This document shows, piece by piece, positions 1 through 6,760 of a DNA stretch of 7,835 nucleotides (its first letter is position 1; each line of letters starts with the position of its first letter). The notes under the pieces were generated by a model, which made no database searches, was not told the DNA's origin, and saw nothing but the letters and a program-made list of their open reading frames with translations. The stretch covers positions 1 through 7,835 of the forward strand of contig CATKEA010000079.1 in NCBI GenBank assembly GCA_949746915.1. Direction: 5' to 3'. A program made the translations under genes and the position numbers. Source of the stretch: an uncultured Bacilli bacterium. GTDB taxonomy: Bacteria > Bacillota_I > Bacilli_A > RF39 > UBA660.

Positions 1-248
1 ATATATTCGATAGGATTAGACCAACGGCTAGGGCTATTTTCTTTTAATCTGTGAATTTCTCTTTGTTCATTATTAACAGTTAGTGTTTGGTCTATATAAT
101 ATCCGTATGAACTTGGACTTGTAAGAGGTTCGATAACTGTTTTAGTCCTATATAGCATGTTAGCGCCACTTCGTTGTTTTTCATAATAAAAACTAACATA
201 CATGTTAGGGCTAGTGCCAAATGCTACTTTTTCAGCTAATAATATCAT
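1..248 (-). CDS. N-terminal part of a further tail-tip or fibre protein (3' end outside window)
   Basis: This is an 82-codon open frame starting at ATG 248, which overlaps the hub stop codon (ATGA), and running off the left edge with no stop. The protein begins MILLAEKVAFGTSPNMYVSF and continues with YEKQRSGANMLYRTKTVI, a GYYIDQTLTV strand and SPSRWSNPIEY. The alternating beta pattern, the 'FG.SP.m.v...y..qRsGa.m.YR' opening and the place after the hub gene resemble N-terminal domains of clostridial phage tail-tip or fibre proteins with Ig-like or fibronectin-like units. It lacks a clear Shine-Dalgarno site, so coupling to the hub gene is likely. Only the first part is visible, so the receptor-binding region, if any, lies beyond the edge. 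Confidence 0.72.
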   Translation of the reverse strand, partial: MILLAEKVAFGTSPNMYVSFYYEKQRSGANMLYRTKTVIEPLTSPSSYGYYIDQTLTVNNEQREIHRLKENSPSRWSNPIEY

Positions 249-2200
249 TGAATACCACTCCAATCTGCAACTGTTGCAACACCTCTATTATTACCTGTTT
301 TGTTAGGCACAAATTTTATAGGTGGAATCTTCATCATGTTTTTTATATAGAGATTTTCAACTTCTGTTGTGTCTCCATTTACAGTGAAAACTCTTACAGA
401 TACACCATTTTTTTTGGCATAACCAGCAAATTCTAGTGGAGACATGACAACGTATTGCCCATTTTCGTCAAATTGTATTGACTTAACCATAACACCATTC
501 ATGTTTATATTCACTTGTGTATTTAGTATTTCACCATTGGCTTGTGTCCAAACAGAGCTTAAATCACCTAAATTTAACATACTATCTGTTATAGTTAAAT
601 TAGACCCTTCTACTCCATAAAATTCTATAATTAAGCTATTACCATTTATCTTTATATTTTCAAAAGTAATATTTTCAAAATTTAATTCTTCTTCGTTTTC
701 AAGTTTTCTCTCCCAACTTTGAGTTAAATCATTAGCATTATAAACTTTAATATATCCGCTAAATCCTGCTCGTTTTTGAACCTTGCAGTTAAATGTATAT
801 GTTTCTTTAGAGTTAACAACAATATTTTGAGTTATCTTAACTCCATTAAGTTGAAAAGCACCACCACTTGTACCATTTTGTAACAATTCTACGTTACTTA
901 TTGTATTTACTACTGATGTTTCTTCATTGTCATATGCTAAATCCCATTCAGTTGTGCCTGCAAATCCTACAGAGTTTTTTATTAAATTGTTTCCACCAGA
1001 TTGTTGTACCGACATCAAAATTTCTGAAATATTTTGAAGTATTTGAGTTATTCGTTCTGTATTTCCTTCAACATTAATTATAGTAGCTTCAATTAATTGT
1101 TGTAGTTTATCAGCTATAATATAAGTCTGATTAATCCTTCTATCTGTTTTGTCAGCTTTAGAATAATCAGTTTGACTTTCATTTAATTTTTCTGAAAATA
1201 TATTTTCTGACAACCCATCAGACAAAATCGCTTCATCATTAAGCATTATACAAGAATATGTTTTATCATCTATTTGGGCAATATATTTATCACACAAATC
1301 ATAATAAAGTATTCCTGTGCTAGAAAAATTATTTATAAAATATTTTAAACCATTTAAAACTTGTAATATATCTGGAAGAAATTCATCTCTATTGTTTAGA
1401 TTCATTATTTGATTATCTACGATTTTTATTTCGCATAATCCATTTTCTGCAACACTTTTCTCATCTCTTAAATATATATTATCACTTTCTGCACTTCGTG
1501 AAAGAACTATTGAATTGACTGGACCATATTCTTCCCCAAAATTAACATTATTATCATTAAAAAATTCTTTATCTATAATATCATTAGTGTCAGTGATATA
1601 TCTATTTTCCACTTCATCATTAATATCTAAGCATACTACACTTGCTGTAACTTGAGATAATTCATCAAATATATCTCTGTACTTATATCCTAAATCTTTA
1701 TATATATCATTTTCAATTATTTTATCACAATTAGCAAACTTTTTATTTTTATCTTTAAAAACAAGCCCAATATCTAAACATAAATTTTCTTCATATTCAC
1801 TTATTGTCATAGGGAAAGTTCCATGTTTTAATTCAGTATAATCAATCATAGAATATAATAATTTATCATAGCAAGCAAGAAGATAACTATTTGTATCTTC
1901 TTGCTTTTCACTATTATAAACAATATAATTTCCATAATCTAAATATTCATACTCCTCGTTAACTTTAACTCCTATTTTACAATTAATTATTGTATTAGTT
2001 GGAATATTAATATTAGTGTCAATTTCTAACTGTTTCATAACTGATTTTAACAGATTTCCTTCGTAATAAGGAGTAACATTATTTAGATCTTCTGATGTTA
2101 GTATATATTTAGTGTCATTTAAATTGTACGTTATAATAGCGTCTAATTCTCTACCCAATTTCTTTATATTTTCTTTAAAATCATTTGTATGTTTTTTCAT
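245..2200 (-). CDS. Tail hub (gp27/Tal-like) protein with C-terminal carbohydrate-binding-like region
   Basis: This protein has 651 residues. The frame opens at 2263, but ATG 2200 is the likely start: AAAGG stands seven bases ahead and the longer form would overlap the previous gene by 62 bases. Residues about 1-345 resemble baseplate hub proteins of Firmicutes siphophages, with YEYLDYGNYIVYNSEKQEDT (about 84-103) and LLACYDKLLYSMIDY (107-121), matching 'G.YiV...ek.eDt.s..L..YDkm..sM..Y'. Residues about 346-400 are a helical linker with DRRINQTYIIADKLQQLIEA. Residues about 403-555 look like a jelly-roll carbohydrate-binding unit (start GGNNLIKNSVGFAGTTEWDL, end on a strand before LSSVWTQ). 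Residues about 556-651 form a beta-rich end with VKSIQFDENGQYVVMSP. The N-terminal part should form the tip hub, the rest reach the cell surface. No NlpC/P60 or other lytic motif is seen. Confidence 0.8.
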   Translation of the reverse strand: MKKHTNDFKENIKKLGRELDAIITYNLNDTKYILTSEDLNNVTPYYEGNLLKSVMKQLEIDTNINIPTNTIINCKIGVKVNEEYEYLDYGNYIVYNSEKQEDTNSYLLACYDKLLYSMIDYTELKHGTFPMTISEYEENLCLDIGLVFKDKNKKFANCDKIIENDIYKDLGYKYRDIFDELSQVTASVVCLDINDEVENRYITDTNDIIDKEFFNDNNVNFGEEYGPVNSIVLSRSAESDNIYLRDEKSVAENGLCEIKIVDNQIMNLNNRDEFLPDILQVLNGLKYFINNFSSTGILYYDLCDKYIAQIDDKTYSCIMLNDEAILSDGLSENIFSEKLNESQTDYSKADKTDRRINQTYIIADKLQQLIEATIINVEGNTERITQILQNISEILMSVQQSGGNNLIKNSVGFAGTTEWDLAYDNEETSVVNTISNVELLQNGTSGGAFQLNGVKITQNIVVNSKETYTFNCKVQKRAGFSGYIKVYNANDLTQSWERKLENEEELNFENITFENIKINGNSLIIEFYGVEGSNLTITDSMLNLGDLSSVWTQANGEILNTQVNINMNGVMVKSIQFDENGQYVVMSPLEFAGYAKKNGVSVRVFTVNGDTTEVENLYIKNMMKIPPIKFVPNKTGNNRGVATVADWSGIQ

Positions 2201-2201
2201 A

Positions 2202-2585
2202 TTATGGCCTTTTTTTGGTTGATATAAACGCGACAGTGAAACCTTCTGCTTTGCATATTTCATCTACTATTGTTTTATTAATTATTTCATAATCGTTAGT
2301 ATAAGTAGTCATAATTATTTTTTCTTTTTTATTTATATCATAATATTGTACATTCTGTGTAGCCTTATCTAAAATGGGAGCTATTAACTCAGCTTCACTC
2401 CTTGTTAATTTTTTGAATTGAACAGTTATTTTTGGGAAAATACCTTTTAACGTGCCAATGAAGGTAGCAGCTAAATTTCTACCTGTATCGTTTCCCCACA
2501 CTTTATGATACCCAAATTTAGCTTCCAAAATAAAAGAACCCAAATTGAGTCCATCCACTATTAAACTATCTTTATCAATTAACAT
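2202..2585 (-). CDS. Small distal tail protein (Dit-like position)
   Basis: This 127-residue protein lies directly after the tape measure gene. An AGGTGA Shine-Dalgarno site spans the end of the tape measure gene and stands four bases before its ATG. It begins with a DGLNLGSFILEAKFGYHKVWG stretch and then carries NDTGRNLAATFIGTLKGIFPKI and LTRSEAELIAPIL, a combination I recall from short clostridial phage tail proteins between the tape measure and hub genes (DUF6711 is one such family; membership unchecked). The N-terminal part of a distal tail ring protein would look beta-rich like this. Canonical Dit proteins are about twice this length, so it would be a minimal version without the C-terminal galectin-like domain. 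A distal-tail or hub-adaptor role is inferred from place and pattern. Confidence 0.7.
   Translation of the reverse strand: MLIDKDSLIVDGLNLGSFILEAKFGYHKVWGNDTGRNLAATFIGTLKGIFPKITVQFKKLTRSEAELIAPILDKATQNVQYYDINKKEKIIMTTYTNDYEIINKTIVDEICKAEGFTVAFISTKKRP
2208..2212 (-). promoter_or_regulatory. Ribosome binding site that fixes the tail hub start
   Basis: AAAGG, within an A-rich run at the end of the distal tail gene, stands seven bases before ATG 2200. This supports the 651-residue hub protein over the 672-residue version opening at 2263, whose extra residues (rich in K, R and Q) look like out-of-frame reading of the distal tail gene. Confidence 0.7.
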
Positions 2586-2589
2586 GTCA

Positions 2590-2595
2590 TCACCT
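2590..2595 (-). promoter_or_regulatory. Ribosome binding site of the distal tail gene, within the tape measure stop
   Basis: AGGTGA on the minus strand shares its first bases with the tape measure stop codon TAG (2594-2596) and precedes ATG 2585 by four bases. Translation of the two genes should therefore be coupled. Confidence 0.7.
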
Positions 2596-4963
2596 ACCTG
2601 TTTGTTGCAAAATCCTGTTGTATTTCAACTCTTTTCATTTCTTTGCTTAAAACTCTGTTATTCATTTTGGTTATATTAGTTAAATTTATAACCATGTGTC
2701 TTGCTATAGATTGCCCTAGCAATTCCATTTGTTGGCTATCAGTCAATGGTAAGATCCCTTCTGGTCCTGCTTCGCCACCAATATGCTGTGTTAAAGGCAC
2801 TCCTCTACCTGGTTGATTAATTATTCCTCCAGAAGCATGATATTGGAGTTTAGGATAATAAATACCTCCTTTAGCAAAACCCCTACCTCCATTATTACTA
2901 CTAATACTAGATGCTCCATTAAAAGTTCCATTAACTGCTACAGAAATATTTTTGTTTAGCTTGCCCCAAAAACTATTCCATGCATTTTTAAATTTAGTCC
3001 ACAAAGATTCGTATTTGTTAGGGTCTAGTCCGTTTTTTATATCATCTGGCAAATCTTGGGTAAAGGTTTTTTTAGAAGCATTACTCATCCCAGTCATTGC
3101 TCGTTCAATTAAAGTTCTAGCTTCTCCTGCTTTTAAAGAACCATCTTTATATGCTTGTACTACTTTATTTTTAAATTCTTCATATTTTTCTGTTTCTTTG
3201 GCTATTGTCAACTGATTTTCCCAAGATGCATTAGTTTCTTCTTTTTTTGCATCTTTATATTTATTTACACTATTTTCTAATTCTTCTGTAGAATTTTTTA
3301 ATTGTTCTTGTGCATCTAAATTATTTAAGTAAGCATTATACACTTCTTTTTGAGCAGCATTCATATCTTGGTATTTTAATTTTCCTTCTGCTACTTGATT
3401 AAATAATTCCTCGCCACTGATTTTATTTTTCTTTTCTGCTTCTTCTAATTTTTTAGTAGCTTCTGTAGCATTTTTCACTGCATTATCATAATTTTTAGTA
3501 GCATTTTTTAAATTTTCGGTAGATTGTTTTAAATTATCTTGTGCTTGTTTTAACTGCTCTTGCGCATCTTTTACACTTAATATATTAGCTTTATCTTCAA
3601 ATAAAGTTTGCGCAAGACTAGAGCAAATTGTTACGAGACCAGCGATCGCTCCTACTGCAAGCGTAATCCAACCTACAGGGTTTGTAGCATTTAGCGCTAC
3701 CATAGCCATACCAACACCTAACAAAGTTAAAGTTAATCCTTGCAATATTTTATTAAAGTTCTCCCAACTAGGGTCTTTGATAAAGGCTATAATTCCTTTT
3801 ATTGTTGTGATTATTCCTGTTAAGGTTATTACAACACCTGCTATTAATGCAAATATTTGTAATCCGCTCATGCCTTTTAGCAATCCGATTATATTACTTA
3901 TACCACTATTAAGAAAATCTAATACTGTTCGAACTGATTTTAATTTTGATAAAAAATTAATTATAACTTTTGTTCCAAATACTACTCCTAAAATGCTAGC
4001 AAAAGTTTTTAAAAATGTTAGTATCTTATCTTTATTATCTGCGATCCATTTAACCCAACTTGGGATTTCAACATTTGGCATTTCAAATGATGGAGTACTA
4101 TTTGCTCCGATTGAGCCAACAGAGCCATCTTTATTTTGAATATTTGCTTCATCAAATCCCATTAAATCTTTCTTCATTTCTTTTGCTGATTTAGCACTAG
4201 CTTTCATTGAATTAGCGCTAGCTTTAGCTAATATATCTATACCAAACCAAGCCTTCAAAATGTAAGCCACATAACTCATTAACTTCCAAGCCAAATTAAC
4301 TATTCGCGTTATTAATGGTTCTAGTGCGCTAGCAAACATCATTTTCATTGAATATAATTTATTATTTATACCATCATTATATCCAGAAATTATTGACATT
4401 GCTTGACTTACTGCATTATAAGCGGCTCTTATTCCAAATACTGCACCAGCCCATTTACCAATTTTTTTAACATTATCCCATATAGATTTACCAATATTAT
4501 CAAAACTCATATGTAATCCTAATGATTTAGCTTCTGTTTCTTCAAGTTTATTTTTTATCATATCTTGATTAGTAGCATTTTCTATCAATTTTTGATTAAT
4601 ATTATTTAAATTAGTTTTCTGTAAATCTAACTTACTAGCATATTCTTGTCCTTTAATATTAAGTTGTTCAGCGTCTGCAATTAACTTTTGATAACTTATA
4701 TTATTCTCTAAATTTTCTGGAATATTTGACGCTTCTATAGAATTTATTTTTTTGCTTATTAATTCTATTTTTTTATCAACTTTTGATAATTCGTTCATAG
4801 TTTTAGAAGTATCTAATTCCAATTTTGCTTTTTGATTAAGCAATTTTTCTTCTTCTTTGGCTAACTTTTCACTTTCTTTTTTTAGCCTTTTTATTTCTTT
4901 ATCAAATTCTTTTGAATTTAAATCTGTGCCAATTACTACCCACCCATCATAATTCATAAACAT
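2594..4963 (-). CDS. Tail tape measure protein
   Basis: This is the largest gene (789 residues from ATG 4963). It sets tail length and is later ejected with the DNA. Using the ATG 4963 numbering: residues about 14-140 are a lysine/glutamate-rich coiled coil; about 164-185 a GKWAGAVFGIRAAYNAV segment; about 262-274 the KDLMGFDEANIQ motif (compare 'LAGFDEIN' of clostridial tape measures); about 313-455 three hydrophobic stretches, the last with NPVGW; about 456-575 a second long heptad-rich coiled coil; about 698-789 the conserved end with GGEAGPEGILPLTDSQQMELLG. No peptidase or transglycosylase domain is visible. At the usual 0.15 nm per residue the tail would be about 120 nm. GTG 4966 and ATG 4957 are alternative starts; ATG 4963 is chosen because it overlaps the upstream TGA. 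Confidence 0.95.
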   Translation of the reverse strand: MFMNYDGWVVIGTDLNSKEFDKEIKRLKKESEKLAKEEEKLLNQKAKLELDTSKTMNELSKVDKKIELISKKINSIEASNIPENLENNISYQKLIADAEQLNIKGQEYASKLDLQKTNLNNINQKLIENATNQDMIKNKLEETEAKSLGLHMSFDNIGKSIWDNVKKIGKWAGAVFGIRAAYNAVSQAMSIISGYNDGINNKLYSMKMMFASALEPLITRIVNLAWKLMSYVAYILKAWFGIDILAKASANSMKASAKSAKEMKKDLMGFDEANIQNKDGSVGSIGANSTPSFEMPNVEIPSWVKWIADNKDKILTFLKTFASILGVVFGTKVIINFLSKLKSVRTVLDFLNSGISNIIGLLKGMSGLQIFALIAGVVITLTGIITTIKGIIAFIKDPSWENFNKILQGLTLTLLGVGMAMVALNATNPVGWITLAVGAIAGLVTICSSLAQTLFEDKANILSVKDAQEQLKQAQDNLKQSTENLKNATKNYDNAVKNATEATKKLEEAEKKNKISGEELFNQVAEGKLKYQDMNAAQKEVYNAYLNNLDAQEQLKNSTEELENSVNKYKDAKKEETNASWENQLTIAKETEKYEEFKNKVVQAYKDGSLKAGEARTLIERAMTGMSNASKKTFTQDLPDDIKNGLDPNKYESLWTKFKNAWNSFWGKLNKNISVAVNGTFNGASSISSNNGGRGFAKGGIYYPKLQYHASGGIINQPGRGVPLTQHIGGEAGPEGILPLTDSQQMELLGQSIARHMVINLTNITKMNNRVLSKEMKRVEIQQDFATNR

Positions 4964-5544
4964 CACGCTCTTTTCATTGATTCAAAGAACTTTCTTACAC
5001 TTTCTTGCTCTTTTTTTGTTAGACTACCTTTAGTTCTATTTAAAGCAACTTGTTTTTTGGTTTTTATTATTCTTTCTTTTTCTTTTGTGTCTTTTATTTG
5101 AGATATATCATAAGTTCTTAAATTCCTTATTCTATTTAGAATACAGCAATTTCCAAACTCACTATTAGATAAACCATTTAAATCGTGGTAAAAATCCCAC
5201 CAATGCAGATATTCTAAATCATAAGGGTTATATTTATAATCTTGCATAAAGCTACTTCTAATGTATTGTTTGTCTTGAACAAAATCCATGTCTGGTTCTT
5301 CGTAGTTGTTTTCATAATCTTTATCTAATCTTAAATATCTTTGACCTAATTCTAATAATTTTTCATGATTATCAAAATCTTTTAATCCTTCATCTCCAAA
5401 TAATTTGTATATTATCGCTAGCGATTTTTCATATTCACCAATAGAATTATCTAACGCTATATTATTGCATTTTATAGCTACTCTGAAATCAGTATTTATT
5501 TTGTATTTTTTATTTTCTATTTTAACGTATTCTGGATTATTCAA
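4963..5544 (-). CDS. Bacteriophage Gp15-family tail protein, probable second chaperone component
   Basis: The protein belongs by pattern to the phage Gp15 family (Pfam Gp15), encoded directly before the tape measure gene. Hallmarks are KYKINTDFRVAIKCNN near the N-terminus, an FGDEGLKDF segment, the DMDFVQDKQYIRSSFMQDYKYNPYDLEYLHWWDFYHDLNGLS core (family 'D...d...I.a.F.q.Y.iDl....lHWw.F..ll.gL'), and a lysine-rich end. No ATG or GTG lies before the core. The coordinates use TTG 5544, which has a GAGAAG site nine bases ahead and gives 193 residues, close to the family's usual N-terminus. TTG 5595 would give 210 residues but overlaps the upstream gene by 59 bases and has its GGAAG only three bases away. 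Expression by ribosomal frameshift from the upstream gene is a third option. The stop TGA overlaps the tape measure ATG. Confidence 0.82.
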   Translation of the reverse strand: MNNPEYVKIENKKYKINTDFRVAIKCNNIALDNSIGEYEKSLAIIYKLFGDEGLKDFDNHEKLLELGQRYLRLDKDYENNYEEPDMDFVQDKQYIRSSFMQDYKYNPYDLEYLHWWDFYHDLNGLSNSEFGNCCILNRIRNLRTYDISQIKDTKEKERIIKTKKQVALNRTKGSLTKKEQESVRKFFESMKRA

Positions 5545-5607
5545 GGCTATTTTCTTCTCTTTCGTCAGAATATTTTTGTTTAATCTTATTTTCAATATCT
5601 TCCATTT
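5537..5607 (-). other. Overlap of chaperone and Gp15-like frames: possible +1/-2 frameshift or coupling window
   Basis: The Gp15-like frame is open from just after a stop at about 5608 and runs beside the last 23 codons of the chaperone frame, which ends with TAA at 5537-5539. The Gp15-like frame is offset by +1 (equivalently -2). Many tailed phages make a fused chaperone (lambda G/GT type) by slipping in such an overlap. No classical -1 heptamer is usable, since the offset is wrong. CTT GAA TAA at the end of the chaperone frame is a conceivable +1 site (CUU to UUG) that would join the two proteins just before NNPEYVKI. The evidence is suggestive only; plain reinitiation at TTG 5544 explains it equally well. 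Confidence 0.3.
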
Positions 5608-6016
5608 TTACATCCAATAATGGCATAATAGGATTTAAAATCTCTGAAAATTCGTTATACATTGAATAATAAGGATTTCTTCCATTTAATAATTTTTTTG
5701 TTCCACCTTCGCCTAAAAACAAGTCTAAAGCATGCATTTCTCTTTTATAAAATTCTTTTAAAACATTAATTTTTTCTCTATCGTTAGATGATAAAATGCC
5801 CTTGCCTTTTTTGCATTGCTTCTTATCAATTATTATGTATTGTGTTTTAAGATATTCTAGATTTTTATTATGTTCATAAACACTTTGATTGTATTTTATT
5901 GGTAATTCAATATCCTCTAAATCAAACTCTAAATGCTCATTTGTATCTATGCCATTTGCATCTTTTATTCCAATTTTTAAAATATTATCTTTTTTTAATT
6001 GTATAAAATCATCCAT
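5537..6016 (-). CDS. Tail assembly chaperone (upstream member of the pair)
   Basis: This is a 159-residue protein. The frame is open up to a TTG at 6034, but the ATG at 6016 is the likely start because an AAAGGAAGA Shine-Dalgarno site sits five bases before it and the extra residues would be encoded by that site. The N-terminus is short and beta-like, with an acidic EHLEFDLEDIELP segment. The middle is rich in lysine and glutamate. The C-terminal half is helical, with LDLFLGEGGTKKLLNGRNPYYSMYNEFSEIL and a closing IENKIKQKYS. That 'ffd..fGeG...klfg......m...F.e' pattern is typical of tail tube chaperones lying before tape measure genes in clostridial phages (DUF6673-like, from memory). Such proteins coat the tape measure before the tube polymerises. 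The gene ends inside the start region of the Gp15-like gene. Confidence 0.75.
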   Translation of the reverse strand: MDDFIQLKKDNILKIGIKDANGIDTNEHLEFDLEDIELPIKYNQSVYEHNKNLEYLKTQYIIIDKKQCKKGKGILSSNDREKINVLKEFYKREMHALDLFLGEGGTKKLLNGRNPYYSMYNEFSEILNPIMPLLDVKMEDIENKIKQKYSDEREENSLE

Positions 6017-6020
6017 ATTA

Positions 6021-6029
6021 TCTTCCTTT
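6021..6029 (-). promoter_or_regulatory. Ribosome binding site that fixes the chaperone start
   Basis: AAAGGAAGA on the minus strand stands five bases ahead of ATG 6016. The longer frame opening at TTG 6034 would read through this site, so the shorter protein is preferred. The site also lies just beyond the terminator, giving the readthrough transcript a fresh translation start. Confidence 0.75.
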
Positions 6030-6045
6030 CGCAAAAATTAATAGT

Positions 6046-6075
6046 AAAAAAGAGTTAAGAATTATTCTTAACTCT
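6046..6075 (-). terminator. Rho-independent terminator after the tail tube gene
   Basis: On the minus strand, beginning one base after the tail tube stop codon, AGAGTTAAGA and TCTTAACTCT form a perfect 10-bp inverted repeat (6051-6060 with 6066-6075; an eleventh A-T pair is possible, leaving a three-base loop). It runs straight into six T residues. On the plus strand no T-run follows, so it works only in the direction of the tail genes. The stem has only three G-C pairs, so termination is probably partial. It lies inside the operon with no evident promoter before the next gene, so it probably sets a step-down in transcript level after the tube gene. Confidence 0.85.
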
Positions 6076-6076
6076 A

Positions 6077-6574
6077 TTAGTCTGCTGACGGAGTAAACGT
6101 AGGCACTCCTTTAGTCATAGTTACAGTACCTTCTACAGGGTCCCCATCATAATAAAGGTCATATTCTATAACCGTTTTATCTGATAAATATTTTGTAACA
6201 ACAACTTTACCATCACTTTTTTTAGCTTTATACACTCCATCTTCAACTTCATTCCAGAATTCTACATCTAGAATGTGTGTCTTGCAATTTAATTTATCTA
6301 TGCAACTATGAATAAATTCGAAGCATGGGTCGTTTTTATAGCATTCTTTAGAAATTGAACTTTGCTTTTGATTAGAAGAATGGTCATTTCGAGAATTTTT
6401 TTCTATAACCCATTTTTCACTATTTACCTGAGGATTAAATTCAATACCCATATCGCTTATTCCGATTCCCTCTAACGCCCAACTAGGTTCTGTTGTGCCT
6501 GGTTTTATGTCTAAAAACTTAACAACTGTATCTCTATCAATTTTTTCAATATTATCTGGTATAATAAGTTTCAT
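6077..6574 (-). CDS. Major tail tube protein
   Basis: This protein has 165 residues. Its ATG overlaps the upstream stop (TAATG). It resembles the tail tube subunit of clostridial siphophages, which stacks in rings to form the DNA channel of the tail. Seen features are the N-terminal LDIKPGTTEPSWALEGIGIS segment, an EFNPQVNSEKWVIEKN stretch matching the family's 'np.t.e...i...n' strand, the YKNDPCFEFI motif (family 'YkgDP.feFv'), the LDVEFWNEVEDGVYKAKK strand, and the near C-terminal YDLYYDGDPVEGTVT followed by a Thr/Pro-rich end. Length and position (after the terminator gene, before the chaperones and tape measure) are as expected. Four cysteines (78, 84, 91, 97) cluster in the central loop, which is odd. 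A strong terminator follows directly, fitting a high-copy structural protein. Confidence 0.87.
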   Translation of the reverse strand: MKLIIPDNIEKIDRDTVVKFLDIKPGTTEPSWALEGIGISDMGIEFNPQVNSEKWVIEKNSRNDHSSNQKQSSISKECYKNDPCFEFIHSCIDKLNCKTHILDVEFWNEVEDGVYKAKKSDGKVVVTKYLSDKTVIEYDLYYDGDPVEGTVTMTKGVPTFTPSAD

Positions 6575-6759
6575 TATTCTTCACTCTCTTTCTTAGTATT
6601 TTCTATAAAATACTCTTGTATCTCTTTCATAGTTAAAGGTTCTATAAAACCTCTCTCGTTAAGTTTAATTAACTCTTTTTTACTATTTACTTTAACTTCT
6701 TTACCTTTTCTGTACTTCTTTCCTTTTAAGGTAAAATCTATAGATGCTATAATTTTCAT
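6574..6759 (-). CDS. Small phage protein of unknown function (61 aa)
   Basis: This small, highly charged protein has an excellent Shine-Dalgarno site (AGGAGG) embedded in the last codons of the upstream gene, five or six bases before its ATG, and its TAA shares a base with the tail tube ATG. Both junctions argue that it is a true gene. The N-terminal half reads like a short beta-rich unit (IDFTLKGKKYRKGKEVKVNS), followed by a helix-like stretch (KKELIKLNERGFIEPLT) and an acidic tail. Small proteins of this look occur near tail tube or head-tail genes in other phages, but I do not recognise a named family. A structural accessory or assembly role is only a guess from position. Confidence 0.75.
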   Translation of the reverse strand: MKIIASIDFTLKGKKYRKGKEVKVNSKKELIKLNERGFIEPLTMKEIQEYFIENTKKESEE

Positions 6760-6760
6760 T

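Noticed and set aside
868..1077. Plus-strand open frame of 69 residues, and similar ones at 221-436, 2952-3215 and 5405-5620
   Set aside because: All are antisense to well-supported tail genes, have no recognisable motifs and run against the direction of the whole module.
2201..2263. N-terminal extension of the hub protein from 2263
   Set aside because: It would overlap the distal tail gene by 62 bases and bypass a good ribosome site before ATG 2200.
3240..3600. Repetitive-looking stretch of Lys/Glu/Asn/Gln codons in the tape measure gene
   Set aside because: These are heptad-rich coiled-coil codons and not DNA repeats; no exact unit recurs, and no CRISPR or tandem array structure is present.
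3641..3650. Palindrome AGCGATCGCT, a HIP1-like octamer in an AT-rich region
   Set aside because: It occurs as a single copy and is explained by Ala/Ile codons in the tape measure gene. No repeats elsewhere in the window suggest a function.
3777..4139. Plus-strand open frame of 120 residues
   Set aside because: It lies wholly inside the tape measure gene on the opposite strand, over the part encoding hydrophobic segments, which gives stop-poor antisense frames. It has no ribosome site or family resemblance.
6017..6050. Possible -10-like TACTAT just after the terminator that might restart transcription
   Set aside because: It is a poor match with no convincing -35 at proper spacing, and it partly overlaps the terminator T-run. 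In AT-rich DNA such hexamers are common.
6638..6653. Inverted repeat AGGTT...AACCT
   Set aside because: It has a short 5-bp stem with no T-run, sitting inside the coding sequence of the 61-residue gene; compatible with chance.
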